Part shown: piece after piece, positions 51,064-59,438 of the stretch
Layout: each line of letters starts with the position of its first letter
Numbering within the stretch: position 1 is the first letter of the stretch
Origin: Allobosea sp. LC85
GTDB lineage: Bacteria; Pseudomonadota; Alphaproteobacteria; Rhizobiales; Beijerinckiaceae
NCBI RefSeq assembly: GCF_000735605.1
Contig: NZ_JPKG01000019.1
Location: 1 to 64,000, forward strand
Reading direction: 5' to 3'
DNA: 64,000 nucleotides
The notes under the pieces: model-generated
What the model was told of the DNA's origin: nothing
What the model saw: the letters and a program-made list of their open reading frames with translations, nothing else
The model's database searches: none
Made by a program: the position numbers and the translations under genes

Positions 51064-51097
51064 ATTGTCAACAATTGAAGACCGCATTGTTGACAAT
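51064..51097. promoter_or_regulatory. Twin candidate FCD-GntR operators, centres 22 bp apart
   Basis: ATTGTCAACAAT (51064-51075) and ATTGTTGACAAT (51086-51097) are the same 12-mer in opposite orientation. The 22-bp spacing is two helical turns, so two dimers would sit on one face of the DNA. They lie 85 bp before the binding-protein gene. The GntR protein encoded at the end of this cluster (56731) is a candidate binder. A further palindrome GGGCGCT-AA-AGCGCCC lies at 51147-51162 in the leader. Confidence 0.65.
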
Positions 51098-51181
51098 GAA
51101 ACGATTCAGGATTTCACTTCCCCGTCCGCGGCGTGATCTGACGACAGGGCGCTAAAGCGCCCGCTTCCAATGGGGAACACC

Positions 51182-52381
51182 ATGATCAACCGACGCTCTG
51201 CAGTGACATTCATGGCGCTTGGCACCGCTTCCGTGCTGTCCATCATGGCAGGCGCATTCTCCGCGAATGCAGCCAACAAGGAACTCAAGATCGGATTTGT
51301 CGGCGTGACCAGCGGTCCCGCCGCCGCCTGGGGCACCTCCAACGTCCGTTCGATGCAGACCCGCGCCGAATGGATCAACGAGATGGGCGGCGTGAAGATC
51401 GGCGGCGAGACCTACGACATCAACATCATCACCTTCGATGATCAAAAGGATCCGAAGCGCGCGATCGCCGGTATGGAAAAGATGGCGCAGGAGGGCATCC
51501 ATTACGTTGTCGGCCCCAATGTCGACGACGGTGCGGCCGCCGTGCGCCCGGTGGCCGAAGCGAAGGGCATCATCTACTTTCCTTACGCCTTTCCCAAACC
51601 GCTCTACGTCGCCCCCGCCTCGAACGCCATTCTCGGCATGATCGCCAACTACCAGTCTGGCCCTGCGATCTATAAATTCCTCAAGGAGAAGAAGGGCGTG
51701 AAGACGATTGCCTTCGTCGCGGCCAACGAATCCGATCCGCTAAGCCAGCGTGAAGGTGGAGTCGCGGCAGCCAAAGCGCTCGGGCTGCAAGTGGTGGCGG
51801 AAAAGGATACCTATCAGAATGACACGCGCGACTTCACGCCGGTGCTGACCCCTGTCGTGAAGCTGAAGCCCGATCTCCTCGTGCTCTCGGGCGTGGCGCC
51901 CGGCAATGCGCCGCTGCTCATCCGTGCCGCTCGGGAACTCGGCTATAAAGGGCTGATCTCAACGGAAACGGCGCATGACGCGAAGGTTCTGCAGGAAGGC
52001 GCCGGCGAACTCGCCGACGGCTTCATCTCGGTCGGCGGCGCATCAACGCCGGAAATCGCCTCGGACATGATGAAGGAATTCGTCCGGCGCTACACCAAGA
52101 AGTTCGGCGAATACAATGACGAGTCGAACACCAAGGTCTATGCCCTCGACTATATTCTCGAGACGCTGAAGGCCAATCCGGCGGCCATCAACAATGTCGA
52201 GGAATTCAAGAGGACCGTGGACACCTTTTCAGCGCCCAACCCCTATGTGAAGGGCGAAGGCAAACTGAAATATGTCGGTACGGCATCCTTCGGACAGAAG
52301 CGACAAATCGCAGTGCCGATGGTCGTCAACACGTACAAGGACGGCAAGTTCGAAACGCTGTTCGTTGGGGAAGTCGACTGA
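51182..52381 (+). CDS. ABC transporter substrate-binding protein, branched-chain amino acid/amide type
   Basis: A 399-residue periplasmic receptor with a signal peptide of about 30 residues (FMALGTASVLSIMAGAFSANA). The two-lobed type I fold is seen in ELKIGFVGVTSGPAAAWG, AIAGMEKMAQEGIHYVVGP and DYILETLKANPAAI. It belongs to the LivK-like family that also binds urea, amides and aromatic acids. ATG 51182 follows GGGGA; an in-frame ATG 12 bp earlier is weaker. The downstream racemase suggests a hydantoin- or amino-acid-like ligand, but this is inference. Confidence 0.88.
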   Translation: MINRRSAVTFMALGTASVLSIMAGAFSANAANKELKIGFVGVTSGPAAAWGTSNVRSMQTRAEWINEMGGVKIGGETYDINIITFDDQKDPKRAIAGMEKMAQEGIHYVVGPNVDDGAAAVRPVAEAKGIIYFPYAFPKPLYVAPASNAILGMIANYQSGPAIYKFLKEKKGVKTIAFVAANESDPLSQREGGVAAAKALGLQVVAEKDTYQNDTRDFTPVLTPVVKLKPDLLVLSGVAPGNAPLLIRAARELGYKGLISTETAHDAKVLQEGAGELADGFISVGGASTPEIASDMMKEFVRRYTKKFGEYNDESNTKVYALDYILETLKANPAAINNVEEFKRTVDTFSAPNPYVKGEGKLKYVGTASFGQKRQIAVPMVVNTYKDGKFETLFVGEVD

Positions 52382-52405
52382 ACGGTCGCTAATTCTTTGG
52401 AGCAC

Positions 52406-52434
52406 GGGGGCCTAACCTTTAGGTCTTGGCCCCC
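52406..52434 (+). other. Hairpin between ABC receptor and permease genes
   Basis: GGGGGCC (52406-52412) pairs with GGCCCCC (52428-52434); within the loop ACCT can pair with AGGT, extending the structure. It lies 25 bp after the receptor stop and 22 bp before the permease start. No U-run follows. It probably stabilises the receptor message and lowers permease output, like the hairpins at 11354 and 43806. Confidence 0.55.
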
Positions 52435-52456
52435 TCGCTGACCGGGCGCGGACTCG

Positions 52457-53323
52457 ATGGAACAGGTTTTCGCCAACGGGCTCTATCTCGGCGCGCAATA
52501 CGCCCTGATCGCCCTCGGACTCACGCTGATCTTCGCTCTGATGAATGTCCTCAACTTCGCTCATGGACAGATGTACGTCCTCGGGGGATTCATAACCTAT
52601 ACCGTCTATGCGCGCCTCGGATTGCCGTTCGTGGTGGCATTGTTCGCATCGGGCGTGACGCTGGCGACCGTCGGGGCCCTCATCGAAAAATTCCTGTTCC
52701 GGCCGGTCATCCGGCGGAGCGTCCGCGAAGAGAGCACCATGCTGCTCGCCGCCGCGATCGCCTTCCTCCTCGATGCGCTGATCCTGCTGCTCTTCGGGGA
52801 AAAGCAGCGCGGCGTGCCGAAGATCGTCAAAGGCGTGTTCACCTCCGATGCGCTGATCATGCCCTATGACCGCATACTGGTCGGCATATTGGCCATCGCT
52901 TTCATCGCGGCCTTCGTGCTCTTCATGCAATACAGCAAGCCCGGCCGCGCCATGCGGGCGCTCGCCCAGGACCGGGTCGCCGCCCAGCTCATGGGGGTCA
53001 GGGTCGATCGCTATTCGATGATCGGCTTCGCGCTGGGTGCGATGCTGGCGGGCGTCGTCGGCGGATTGCTCGTTGCGATCACCGGCATCAGTTCCGGCAT
53101 TGGCGGCCCAATCTCGATCAAAGCGTTCATGATGGTGATGATCGGCGGCGCGGGCGTCGTTGGCGGTGCCATCGCCGGCGGCTTCATCTTGGGAATGCTG
53201 GAATCGGTCGGCCTTTCCGCACTGCACGACTATGGCGACATCACCTATCTGGTGATTTTCGCCGCACTGATGGTCTTTCTCAGCCTGCGTCCGAACGGGC
53301 TCATGGGCAAGCCCTGGGGATAA
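52457..53323 (+). CDS. ABC transporter permease, LivH type
   Basis: A 288-residue inner-membrane protein with about eight spans. GLYLGAQYALIALGLTLIFALMN style start (LYLGAQYALIALGLTL) and NFAHGQMYVLGGF are the LivH hallmarks; GRAMRALAQDRVAAQLMGV is the cytoplasmic coupling segment. The end (LMVFLSLRPNGLMGKPWG) is typical. It pairs with the LivM-type subunit encoded 7 bp downstream. Confidence 0.92.
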   Translation: MEQVFANGLYLGAQYALIALGLTLIFALMNVLNFAHGQMYVLGGFITYTVYARLGLPFVVALFASGVTLATVGALIEKFLFRPVIRRSVREESTMLLAAAIAFLLDALILLLFGEKQRGVPKIVKGVFTSDALIMPYDRILVGILAIAFIAAFVLFMQYSKPGRAMRALAQDRVAAQLMGVRVDRYSMIGFALGAMLAGVVGGLLVAITGISSGIGGPISIKAFMMVMIGGAGVVGGAIAGGFILGMLESVGLSALHDYGDITYLVIFAALMVFLSLRPNGLMGKPWG

Positions 53324-53329
53324 GCTTGC

Positions 53330-54304
53330 ATGTCGCCGACGAAAAAACTCGCCGCGACGGCGGCGTTTCTCGCCAGCGTCCTCGTCGCCGTGCCGTGGGC
53401 GATCGCGGCGACGGGGCGTAATGACCTCTACTACACCTTGACCTCGGTCGCGCTGCTCAGCATCGCCAGCGCCGGAGTATGGCTGACCTTTTATATCGGC
53501 CGCATCAACATCGGCCAGGGCGCCTATGCGCTGATCGGCGGCTACACGTCCGCCATCCTCGTCGTCGACTATGGCGTCTCCTTCTGGCTGACGCTGCCGA
53601 TCGCCGGGCTGTTCTGCGCGGCAGCGAGCGTCCTGATCGGCTTGCCGATCCTGAGGCTGCGCGGCGTCTACTTCGCCATGGTCACGCTGGTTCTGACCGA
53701 GGTCGCACGGCTTCTGGCGCTGGCGCTGCCGATCACCCATGGCGCCTCGGGAATGGTGAGCATCCCAGCGCCCGGTGCGATCCGGCTGTTCGGCGTCACC
53801 CTCGTCCCGGACTTCGCCACGCTCCAGAACCCGCGCCTTGCCTTCTACATCGTCTCGGTCGTCCTGATGGCACTGTGCTATGCGGGCCTCTACAGGCTGG
53901 TCCATTCGCGGATGGGCCGGCTGTGCCTGTCTCTCCAGCAGAACGAGGAACTGGCCTCCTCGATCGGCGTCAACATCGCGTGGCTCCGTGTCGTAGCCTA
54001 TGCGATCTCCTCCTTTCTCGGCGGCATCGGCGGCGCGATGTTCGCTGCGATCGCACAATCGATCTACCCCTCAAGCTTCACCGTCACCGACTCGGTCAAC
54101 TTCATGCTGAACTGCTTCCTCGGCGGGCTCGGCTATGTCTTCGGTCCGATGATCGGCACCTTCGTTCTCTATTTCGGCTGGGATTTCCTCTTCCAGACCG
54201 GCGAGTACCAGTTGCTCATCTATTCATCCCTCCTGATCGCGCTGATGCTGTTCCTGCCGAATGGGCTTCTCAGCCTGCGCCCCGCCGCGAAGAAGCGAGG
54301 GTAA
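53330..54304 (+). CDS. ABC transporter permease, LivM type
   Basis: A 324-residue inner-membrane protein with about nine spans. FYIGRINIGQGAYALIGGY and LPILRLRGVYFAMVTLVLTE are family marks, and the coupling loop is SLQQNEELASSIGVNIAWLR. FLGGLGYVFGPMIGTFVL lies near the end. Second permease of the HAAT importer, followed by the LivG-type ATPase after 4 bp. Confidence 0.92.
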   Translation: MSPTKKLAATAAFLASVLVAVPWAIAATGRNDLYYTLTSVALLSIASAGVWLTFYIGRINIGQGAYALIGGYTSAILVVDYGVSFWLTLPIAGLFCAAASVLIGLPILRLRGVYFAMVTLVLTEVARLLALALPITHGASGMVSIPAPGAIRLFGVTLVPDFATLQNPRLAFYIVSVVLMALCYAGLYRLVHSRMGRLCLSLQQNEELASSIGVNIAWLRVVAYAISSFLGGIGGAMFAAIAQSIYPSSFTVTDSVNFMLNCFLGGLGYVFGPMIGTFVLYFGWDFLFQTGEYQLLIYSSLLIALMLFLPNGLLSLRPAAKKRG

Positions 54305-54308
54305 GACG

Positions 54309-55094
54309 ATGACGCAACTCCTGCAGGTGTCCCAGGTGACCAAGCGCTTCGGCGGCCTGGTCGCAGTCAACGATGTCTCCTTCAGCGTCGCGGAGGGCGA
54401 GATCGTCTCGGTGATCGGCCCGAACGGGGCGGGCAAATCCACGCTCTTCAAAGTCATCTCGTCCTTCCTGAAGCCGACGGCCGGAGAGGTCCGCTTCCGC
54501 GGCGAGCGCATTTCAGGCCTCGCTCCCCACATCGTCGCACGCAAGGGCGTCGTCCGGACGTTTCAGGAAACGACGATCTTCAGGGGCATGACGGTGCGCG
54601 ACAACGTCATCATCGCGCACCACCTGCGCTCCAAGGCCAACCTCGCCGGCTTCTTCGTCGGCTCGGCCACCGCGCGTCGCGACGAGGCGGAGTTCGGCCG
54701 CTCGGCGGACCAGATCCTGAACTTCCTCGACCTCGGAGCCATCAAGAATGAGGTTGCAAGCACCCTGCCGCATGGTTTGCTGCGTGCCCTTGGCATCGCC
54801 ATCGGCCTTGCAACCGATCCCACGGTCCTGCTGCTCGACGAACCCTTCGCGGGAATGAACCATGCCGAGACGAAACGGGCGGTCGAGCTGGTACGGGCCG
54901 TGCGCGAGCGCGGCGTCACGGTCCTCCTGGTCGAACACGACATGGTGGCCGTGATGCGGATTTCCGACCGCATCGTCGTCCTCAACTTCGGCTTGAAGAT
55001 CGCGGAAGGGACGCCGGCCGAAATCCAATGCAACCCCAAGGTAATCGAGGCTTATCTCGGCAGCGAAGACGAGACGATCGGACTATTGCCATGA
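54309..55094 (+). CDS. ABC transporter ATPase, LivG type
   Basis: A 261-residue ATPase. Walker A is GPNGAGKST (about 39-47), followed by FQETTIFRGMTVRDNV. The signature region reads LPHGLLRALGIAIGLA: the usual LSxGxQR is replaced by PHGLLR, a variation seen in some LivG proteins but worth noting. Walker B is VLLLDEPFAGMN and the switch His is in LLVEHDMV. The stop overlaps the start of the LivF-type gene (ATGA). Confidence 0.9.
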   Translation: MTQLLQVSQVTKRFGGLVAVNDVSFSVAEGEIVSVIGPNGAGKSTLFKVISSFLKPTAGEVRFRGERISGLAPHIVARKGVVRTFQETTIFRGMTVRDNVIIAHHLRSKANLAGFFVGSATARRDEAEFGRSADQILNFLDLGAIKNEVASTLPHGLLRALGIAIGLATDPTVLLLDEPFAGMNHAETKRAVELVRAVRERGVTVLLVEHDMVAVMRISDRIVVLNFGLKIAEGTPAEIQCNPKVIEAYLGSEDETIGLLP

Positions 55095-55813
55095 CCCCGT
55101 TGCTCGCGTTTTCGGACGTCGAACTTTACTACGATCACGTCTACGCGCTGAAAGGCGTAACGCTGGAAGTCCATGAGGGCGAAACCGTGGCGCTGATCGG
55201 CGCCAACGGAGCCGGCAAGTCGTCGATCCTGCGCGCCATTACCGGGCTCAAGCGTGTGAAGGCGGGAGAGATCCATTTTGCGGGCCGGCGGATCGACGGG
55301 CTTGACCCCGACGAGATCGTCAGGATGGGCCTCGCCATGGTGCCCGAGGGCCGGCGCGTCTTTCCCTATATGTCGGTGAAGGACAATCTCCTGATGGGCG
55401 CCTTCACCCGATCCGACAAGGCGGGGATCGATCTGACTCTGGAGATGGTTCTCTCTCGATTTCCGCGTCTGAAGGAGCGCTATTCCCAGACCGCCGGCAC
55501 CATGAGCGGCGGAGAGCAGCAGATGCTCGTCATCAGCCGGGCGCTGATGGCCAAGCCCCGGCTGCTGCTGCTCGACGAACCGTCCCTCGGCATCGCTCCC
55601 AAGCTGGTGCAGGACATCGCCCGTTCGATCGTCGCCATCAACCGGGACGAGAAAGTGAGCGTCCTCCTGGTCGAGCAGAACTCCCGCATGGCGCTGAGAA
55701 TTTCGCAGCGCGCCTATGCGCTCACGACCGGCTCGGTCGCCTTGTCGGGACGTTCCGCCGAACTCCTCGACGACGAGCGCGTGAAGCAACTTTACCTCGG
55801 CGGCGAGCTTTGA
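55091..55813 (+). CDS. ABC transporter ATPase, LivF type
   Basis: A 240-residue ATPase. Walker A is GANGAGKSS (about 37-45), the signature is MSGGEQQML, Walker B is LLLLDEPSLGIAP, and the switch segment is VSVLLVEQNSRMAL, where Gln takes the place of His as usual in LivF. It completes the HAAT importer. ATG 55091 overlaps the LivG-type stop. Confidence 0.92.
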   Translation: MTPLLAFSDVELYYDHVYALKGVTLEVHEGETVALIGANGAGKSSILRAITGLKRVKAGEIHFAGRRIDGLDPDEIVRMGLAMVPEGRRVFPYMSVKDNLLMGAFTRSDKAGIDLTLEMVLSRFPRLKERYSQTAGTMSGGEQQMLVISRALMAKPRLLLLDEPSLGIAPKLVQDIARSIVAINRDEKVSVLLVEQNSRMALRISQRAYALTTGSVALSGRSAELLDDERVKQLYLGGEL

Positions 55814-55830
55814 GATCGGCGAACACGGCC

Positions 55831-56601
55831 ATGCGCATTCTCGTGATCAATCCGAACACCACCGCTTCGATGACACGCAAGATCGGCGTGGCGGCCGTCG
55901 CCGCCGCGTCCGCGGGGACCGAGATCATCGCCGTCAACCCGGAGTCCGGCCCGGCCAGCATTGAGGGCTATTTCGACGAGGCTTTCTCGGTGCCCGGCTT
56001 GATCGCAGAGATCAGGAAGGCTCCGGACATGGACGCCTATGTGGTGGCGTGTTTCGACGATACCGGCCTCGATGCCGCGCGCTGTGCGACCGCCGCGCCT
56101 GTGATCGGCATCGGCGAGGCGGCCTTTCACTTGGCAAGCTTGATTGCCGGCAAGTTCAGCGTGGTGACGACGCTGTCGCGCTCGGTCCCGGCGATCGAGC
56201 ACAATCTCGTCAAGTACGGGCTCGCGACCCGTTGCGCCAAGGTGCGGGCATCGGATGTGCCGGTCCTCGAACTGGAACAGCCCGGTTCTGGCGCGCGCCA
56301 TCGCATATCCGAGGAGATCAGTCGCGCGCTCCGCGAGGACCGGGCGGAGGCGATCGTGCTCGGCTGCGCGGGCATGACCGATCTGGCGTCCACGCTCGCG
56401 CGCGAACACGGCGTGCCTGTTCTGGATGGCGTGGCCTGCGCGGTAAAGCTGTGCGAGGGGCTCGTCAGCCTCGGCCTCAGGACTTCGAAGGTGGGCGGTT
56501 ACGCCGCGCCGCGTGAAAAGCCCTTTTCCGGTGCATACGCGTCATTTTCGCCAGCTGAAGGCCCGCTTGAGACCGCCCCTGGCAAGGCGGAAGCGTCCTA
56601 G
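55831..56601 (+). CDS. Hydantoin racemase-family protein with both catalytic cysteines
   Basis: A 256-residue protein of the Asp/Glu/hydantoin racemase family. ILVINPNTTASM opens it, Cys74 lies in VVACFDDTG and Cys179 in VLGCAGM, the pair that abstracts and donates the alpha proton in hydantoin and allantoin racemases. GIGEAAFHLASLIAGKFSVV is also typical. About 25 residues after YAAP form an unrelated tail. It follows the LivF-type gene by 17 bp on the same strand, so it presumably acts on the imported ligand. A TTG start at 55810 is possible; ATG 55831 matches the family. Confidence 0.88.
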   Translation: MRILVINPNTTASMTRKIGVAAVAAASAGTEIIAVNPESGPASIEGYFDEAFSVPGLIAEIRKAPDMDAYVVACFDDTGLDAARCATAAPVIGIGEAAFHLASLIAGKFSVVTTLSRSVPAIEHNLVKYGLATRCAKVRASDVPVLELEQPGSGARHRISEEISRALREDRAEAIVLGCAGMTDLASTLAREHGVPVLDGVACAVKLCEGLVSLGLRTSKVGGYAAPREKPFSGAYASFSPAEGPLETAPGKAEAS

Positions 56602-56730
56602 CCGGGGAGCGGTTCAGTTGCGCACCGGCCGTTATGGACCGGGCGCCTCTGCCTGCCGAACGGGTCGTTTCTACGCGAATGGAACATGCGCTAGATAGCG
56701 AGCACGTTGCAGGGGAATCGAGAGACTGGC

Positions 56731-57453
56731 ATGGCGGCCGAACGCAATATCCGCGCTGGGAAACGGGACGACGCAAAGGCGGCCAAGCGTTGGCCGGAGG
56801 TGTATAGCGCCTTGAAGGACGCGATCCTGTCCCATCGCCTCACGCCCGGCACGAAACTCCCGGAAGATGAGCTGGCCTCGATCTACGCCGTGGGGCGGAG
56901 CGTCGTCCGCGCCGCGTTGCAGGCTCTCGCCCATGACCGGCTGGCGCGGCTCGAGCCGAATCGCGGCGTCTTCGTGGCGCACCCGTCGAAAAAGGAGGCT
57001 CGGGAGATCTTCGAGGCCCGCGCGCTGATCGAGCCTCGGGTTGCAGCCCTTGCCGCGGACGCCGCAAAACGTCACGATATTTCACTCCTGCGCAAGCATC
57101 TGGAAGAAGAGCATGTGGCGCTCAAGAGCGGGCGGGTCAGCGACGCCATAGCGTTGTCGGCGCGCTTTCACGTGACGTTGGCGCAGATTGCCGATCACTC
57201 GACCTTCACCGGGATGGTCGAGGAACTCGTCTCGCGTTCCTCGCTGATCATTGCGCTCTACTGGCAGCGCCGCGATACGACCTGCGAGACCCATGCTCAT
57301 CACGAGTTGGTCGAGGCCATCGCCAAGGGTGACGGGAAGGGCGCCTCCGACCTGATGAGAGGCCACCTCGTCGATCTGCTCTCGGGCCTCGACCTGACGT
57401 TGGGTGAGAGCGGAGCGCAGAGTCTCACGGACATCTTGCAGCCGAAGGGCTGA
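56731..57453 (+). CDS. GntR-family regulator, FCD subfamily
   Basis: A 240-residue regulator. After a basic leader of about 15 residues the winged helix is at about 20-85 (YSALKDAILSHRLTPGTKLP, then YAVGRSVVRAALQALAHD, then EPNRGVFVA). FCD His candidates are in ARFHVTLAQI, AHHELVEAIAKG and RGHLVDLL. The helix contacting DNA reads VGRSVVRAAL instead of VSRxPxREAL, so its site may differ. It is the last gene of the HAAT-racemase cluster. CGCTAGATAGCG near 56690 is a possible own operator. Confidence 0.87.
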   Translation: MAAERNIRAGKRDDAKAAKRWPEVYSALKDAILSHRLTPGTKLPEDELASIYAVGRSVVRAALQALAHDRLARLEPNRGVFVAHPSKKEAREIFEARALIEPRVAALAADAAKRHDISLLRKHLEEEHVALKSGRVSDAIALSARFHVTLAQIADHSTFTGMVEELVSRSSLIIALYWQRRDTTCETHAHHELVEAIAKGDGKGASDLMRGHLVDLLSGLDLTLGESGAQSLTDILQPKG

Positions 57454-57539
57454 TCATGTGCCCGATCGCGCTAGAAGGAGCAGCGAAGTCGAAGCTTTAT
57501 GCTGATCGATCGCATGCGGTCTTGCCACCTGCGCCAGCT

Positions 57540-58184
57540 GACAGGGAGCGATGACTCTGCGCACCGGCACGTCGCGATAGGGCAAGGTCCATCGCTACTA
57601 CACCTGCTCAACCTGCGCACGGATGGGCAAAACGACTTTGCAAGGGCCGCTCGATCGCCATGGACAAGCTCGACACGCTCGTCACCGATCACCTCGATCG
57701 GCTCTTGCACCCGACCGCCCGACCGAGCTCCTGGCCTCGACCCTGCAGCGCCGCCTCCAGAAGGGAGTGGAGGTCGATCAGCGCGTCACGGCGCTGCAGA
57801 GCGATGGAAGCCGAGGAGAAGCTGAAGCGGCTCTACCCTATGATCGAGGACGGGCTGACCGAACTGGACGACATCCTGAAAGAGCGAATCGCCGATCTGA
57901 AGCTCAGCCGCGACAAGGCAAAAGCGGCACTCGACCGAATCACGCGCTCCCGAACCGGCCCGCACTCACTCGCCCCGGCGTTGATCGATGCCTTCGGCCG
58001 TGTCATGCGCGACAACATCACGAGGGGCGAGATTCCGTTCCGGAAGGCCGACATCCGCACCCTGGTGGATCGTATCGAAGTCGACGATCACATCGTTCGC
58101 ATCGTCGGCGACAAGGCCACCCGCGAACAGGCGGTGGCTCTTGGCGCTTCGACGGAAAAGGCGGTTCGCTGTTTTGAACCGAAA
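57540..58184 (+). pseudogene. Decayed serine recombinase, C-terminal part
   Basis: Pieces of a large serine recombinase are spread over three frames. YYTCSTCARMGKTT near 57590-57625 is the zinc-ribbon part, MDKLDTLVTDHLDRLLHP (57660-57713) follows, TELLASTLQRRLQKGVEVDQ is in the next frame, and AEEKLKRLYPMIEDGLTELD with LKERIADLKLSRDKA (from 57810) forms the coiled coil, ending around 58180. The N-terminal catalytic domain with the active Ser is missing. At least two frameshifts make it non-functional. The remains end exactly at the 3' end of the tRNA-Arg gene. Confidence 0.7.
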
Positions 58185-58261
58185 TGGCGCGCCCGAAAGG
58201 ATTCGAACCTCTGACCCTCAGATTCGTAGTCTGATGCTCTATCCAGCTGAGCTACGGGCGC
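58185..58261 (-). tRNA. tRNA-Arg (anticodon ACG)
   Basis: On the minus strand the cloverleaf is complete: acceptor GCGCCCG pairs with CGGGCGC, the D-arm is TAGCTCAGCTGGATAGAGCA, the anticodon stem-loop CAGACTACGAATCTG shows ACG, the T-arm is CAGAGGTTCGAATCCTTTC with the TTCGAA core, and the discriminator G is followed by encoded CCA. The length is 77 nt. ACG, modified to ICG, reads CGU, CGC and CGA. The degraded recombinase abuts its 3' end. Confidence 0.95.
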
Positions 58262-58402
58262 GTATCAGGTGGCTCGGCCGTGGCCGTGTCGATCTGATGT
58301 GGCGGGAATAACCGCAACGCTTCGGCTTGGCAACCCCCGTCTTCCCGGAAATCTGACATTCCCGGGGATGAGGCTGCGAGTGCGGAAAAACCGGCCTGAT
58401 GC

Positions 58403-58789
58403 TCAGTCTTCGCGCGAGCCGCCACCGATAATCGCGGTGACCTCGGCGCCTTCCTGCCTCGTCTGCTTCGCGGTCCGATTCTTCGGCAGTTTCTCGGCGA
58501 TGCCGTAGAGCTGTTCGCGCCGGTCCATCTCGCGCCAGACATCCTGGGGCGCGATACCGATCTCGCTCCAGAGCACGACGAGATTGTAGATCAGGTCGGC
58601 GCTCTCGAGGATCACCCGCTCGCGGTCGGCCTGGACCGCTTCCAGCCCGACCTCCACCGCCTCCTCGGCCAGCTTCTTGGCCATCTTCGGCAGCCCCTCG
58701 CCGATCAGCTTGGCGGTGCGCGAAAAGGCCGGGTCGCGCGTGCGCGCGGCAAGAACCGCAGTGTGAAGCTTGAAAACCGAATCAACCAT
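58403..58789 (-). CDS. hisE: Phosphoribosyl-ATP diphosphatase
   Basis: A 128-residue enzyme for the second step of histidine synthesis, hydrolysing phosphoribosyl-ATP to phosphoribosyl-AMP. The all-alpha MazG-like pattern is clear: KKLAEEAVEVGLEA supplies metal Glu residues and ESADLIYNLVVLW the Glu/Asp of the next helix. It has an extended C-terminus (KQTRQEGAEVTAIIGGGSRED) after the conserved core. Typical hisF or hisA neighbours are not to its left, where only the tRNA follows. First clearly core gene after the tRNA. Confidence 0.9.
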   Translation of the reverse strand: MVDSVFKLHTAVLAARTRDPAFSRTAKLIGEGLPKMAKKLAEEAVEVGLEAVQADRERVILESADLIYNLVVLWSEIGIAPQDVWREMDRREQLYGIAEKLPKNRTAKQTRQEGAEVTAIIGGGSRED

Positions 58790-58931
58790 ATCGCGAGCGT
58801 CACCCCCTCATGTGAGCATTTCGTGACAGGGAGCATCAGGCAGCAAGCAGCGCGAATCACTCCCCAGGGAATGGTAGTGCAAAACCAGGCGCGCGAAATG
58901 TTTGTTTCACACAGAGTCAGACTTGGAATGA

Positions 58932-59438
58932 TCAGTCCGCTGCGAAGACAGAAAAGGACCGGACCACGTCGCGATAGACGGCCTGTTTGAACGGAATGAT
59001 CAGATCGGGTGTCTCGTCCAGCCGTGCCCAGCGCCAGGCGTCGAACTCTGCCTTGTGACCGCCAGCGGGGTGCAGGATATCGATCTCGCTGTCGGGACCG
59101 TCGAGACGGAAGGCGAACCATTTCTGGGCCTGGCCTCGCCAGCGGCCCTTCCAGGCTTGATGGCCGATATCCACGGGAAGATCGTAGCTCAGCCAGTCCG
59201 GCACCTCGGCCAGCAGCGAGACGGAGGTGACATTCGTCTCCTCCTGCAGCTCGCGCAGTGCCGCCTGATAAGGCGTCTCGCCGGGATCGATGCCGCCTTG
59301 CGGCATCTGCCAGGCAAAGCCCGGCGCGACATGCTCGCGCTTGGTCTTGTCGGCCCGTCGCCCGACGAAGACGAGCCCGTCGCGGTTGAACAGGGCGAGC
59401 CCGACGCAGGGGCGATAGCCGGGAGGCGGCTCGGTCAT
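58932..59438 (-). CDS. rppH: RNA pyrophosphohydrolase (Nudix)
   Basis: A 168-residue Nudix hydrolase that removes pyrophosphate from 5' triphosphate RNA ends and so triggers decay. [21 protein letters not shown] starts the fold in pieces ([11 protein letters not shown]), the Nudix box is [20 protein letters not shown] with GGI preceded by WQMPQ, and WFAFRLDG and [12 protein letters not shown] are RppH-specific. The start overlaps the stop of the deacetylase gene (ATGA). Confidence 0.93.
   Translation of the reverse strand: MTEPPPGYRPCVGLALFNRDGLVFVGRRADKTKREHVAPGFAWQMPQGGIDPGETPYQAALRELQEETNVTSVSLLAEVPDWLSYDLPVDIGHQAWKGRWRGQAQKWFAFRLDGPDSEIDILHPAGGHKAEFDAWRWARLDETPDLIIPFKQAVYRDVVRSFSVFAAD

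Noticed and set aside
52412..54058. A 548-codon open frame on the minus strand
   Set aside because: Antisense to the two ABC permease genes, with no hydrophobic core or motif.
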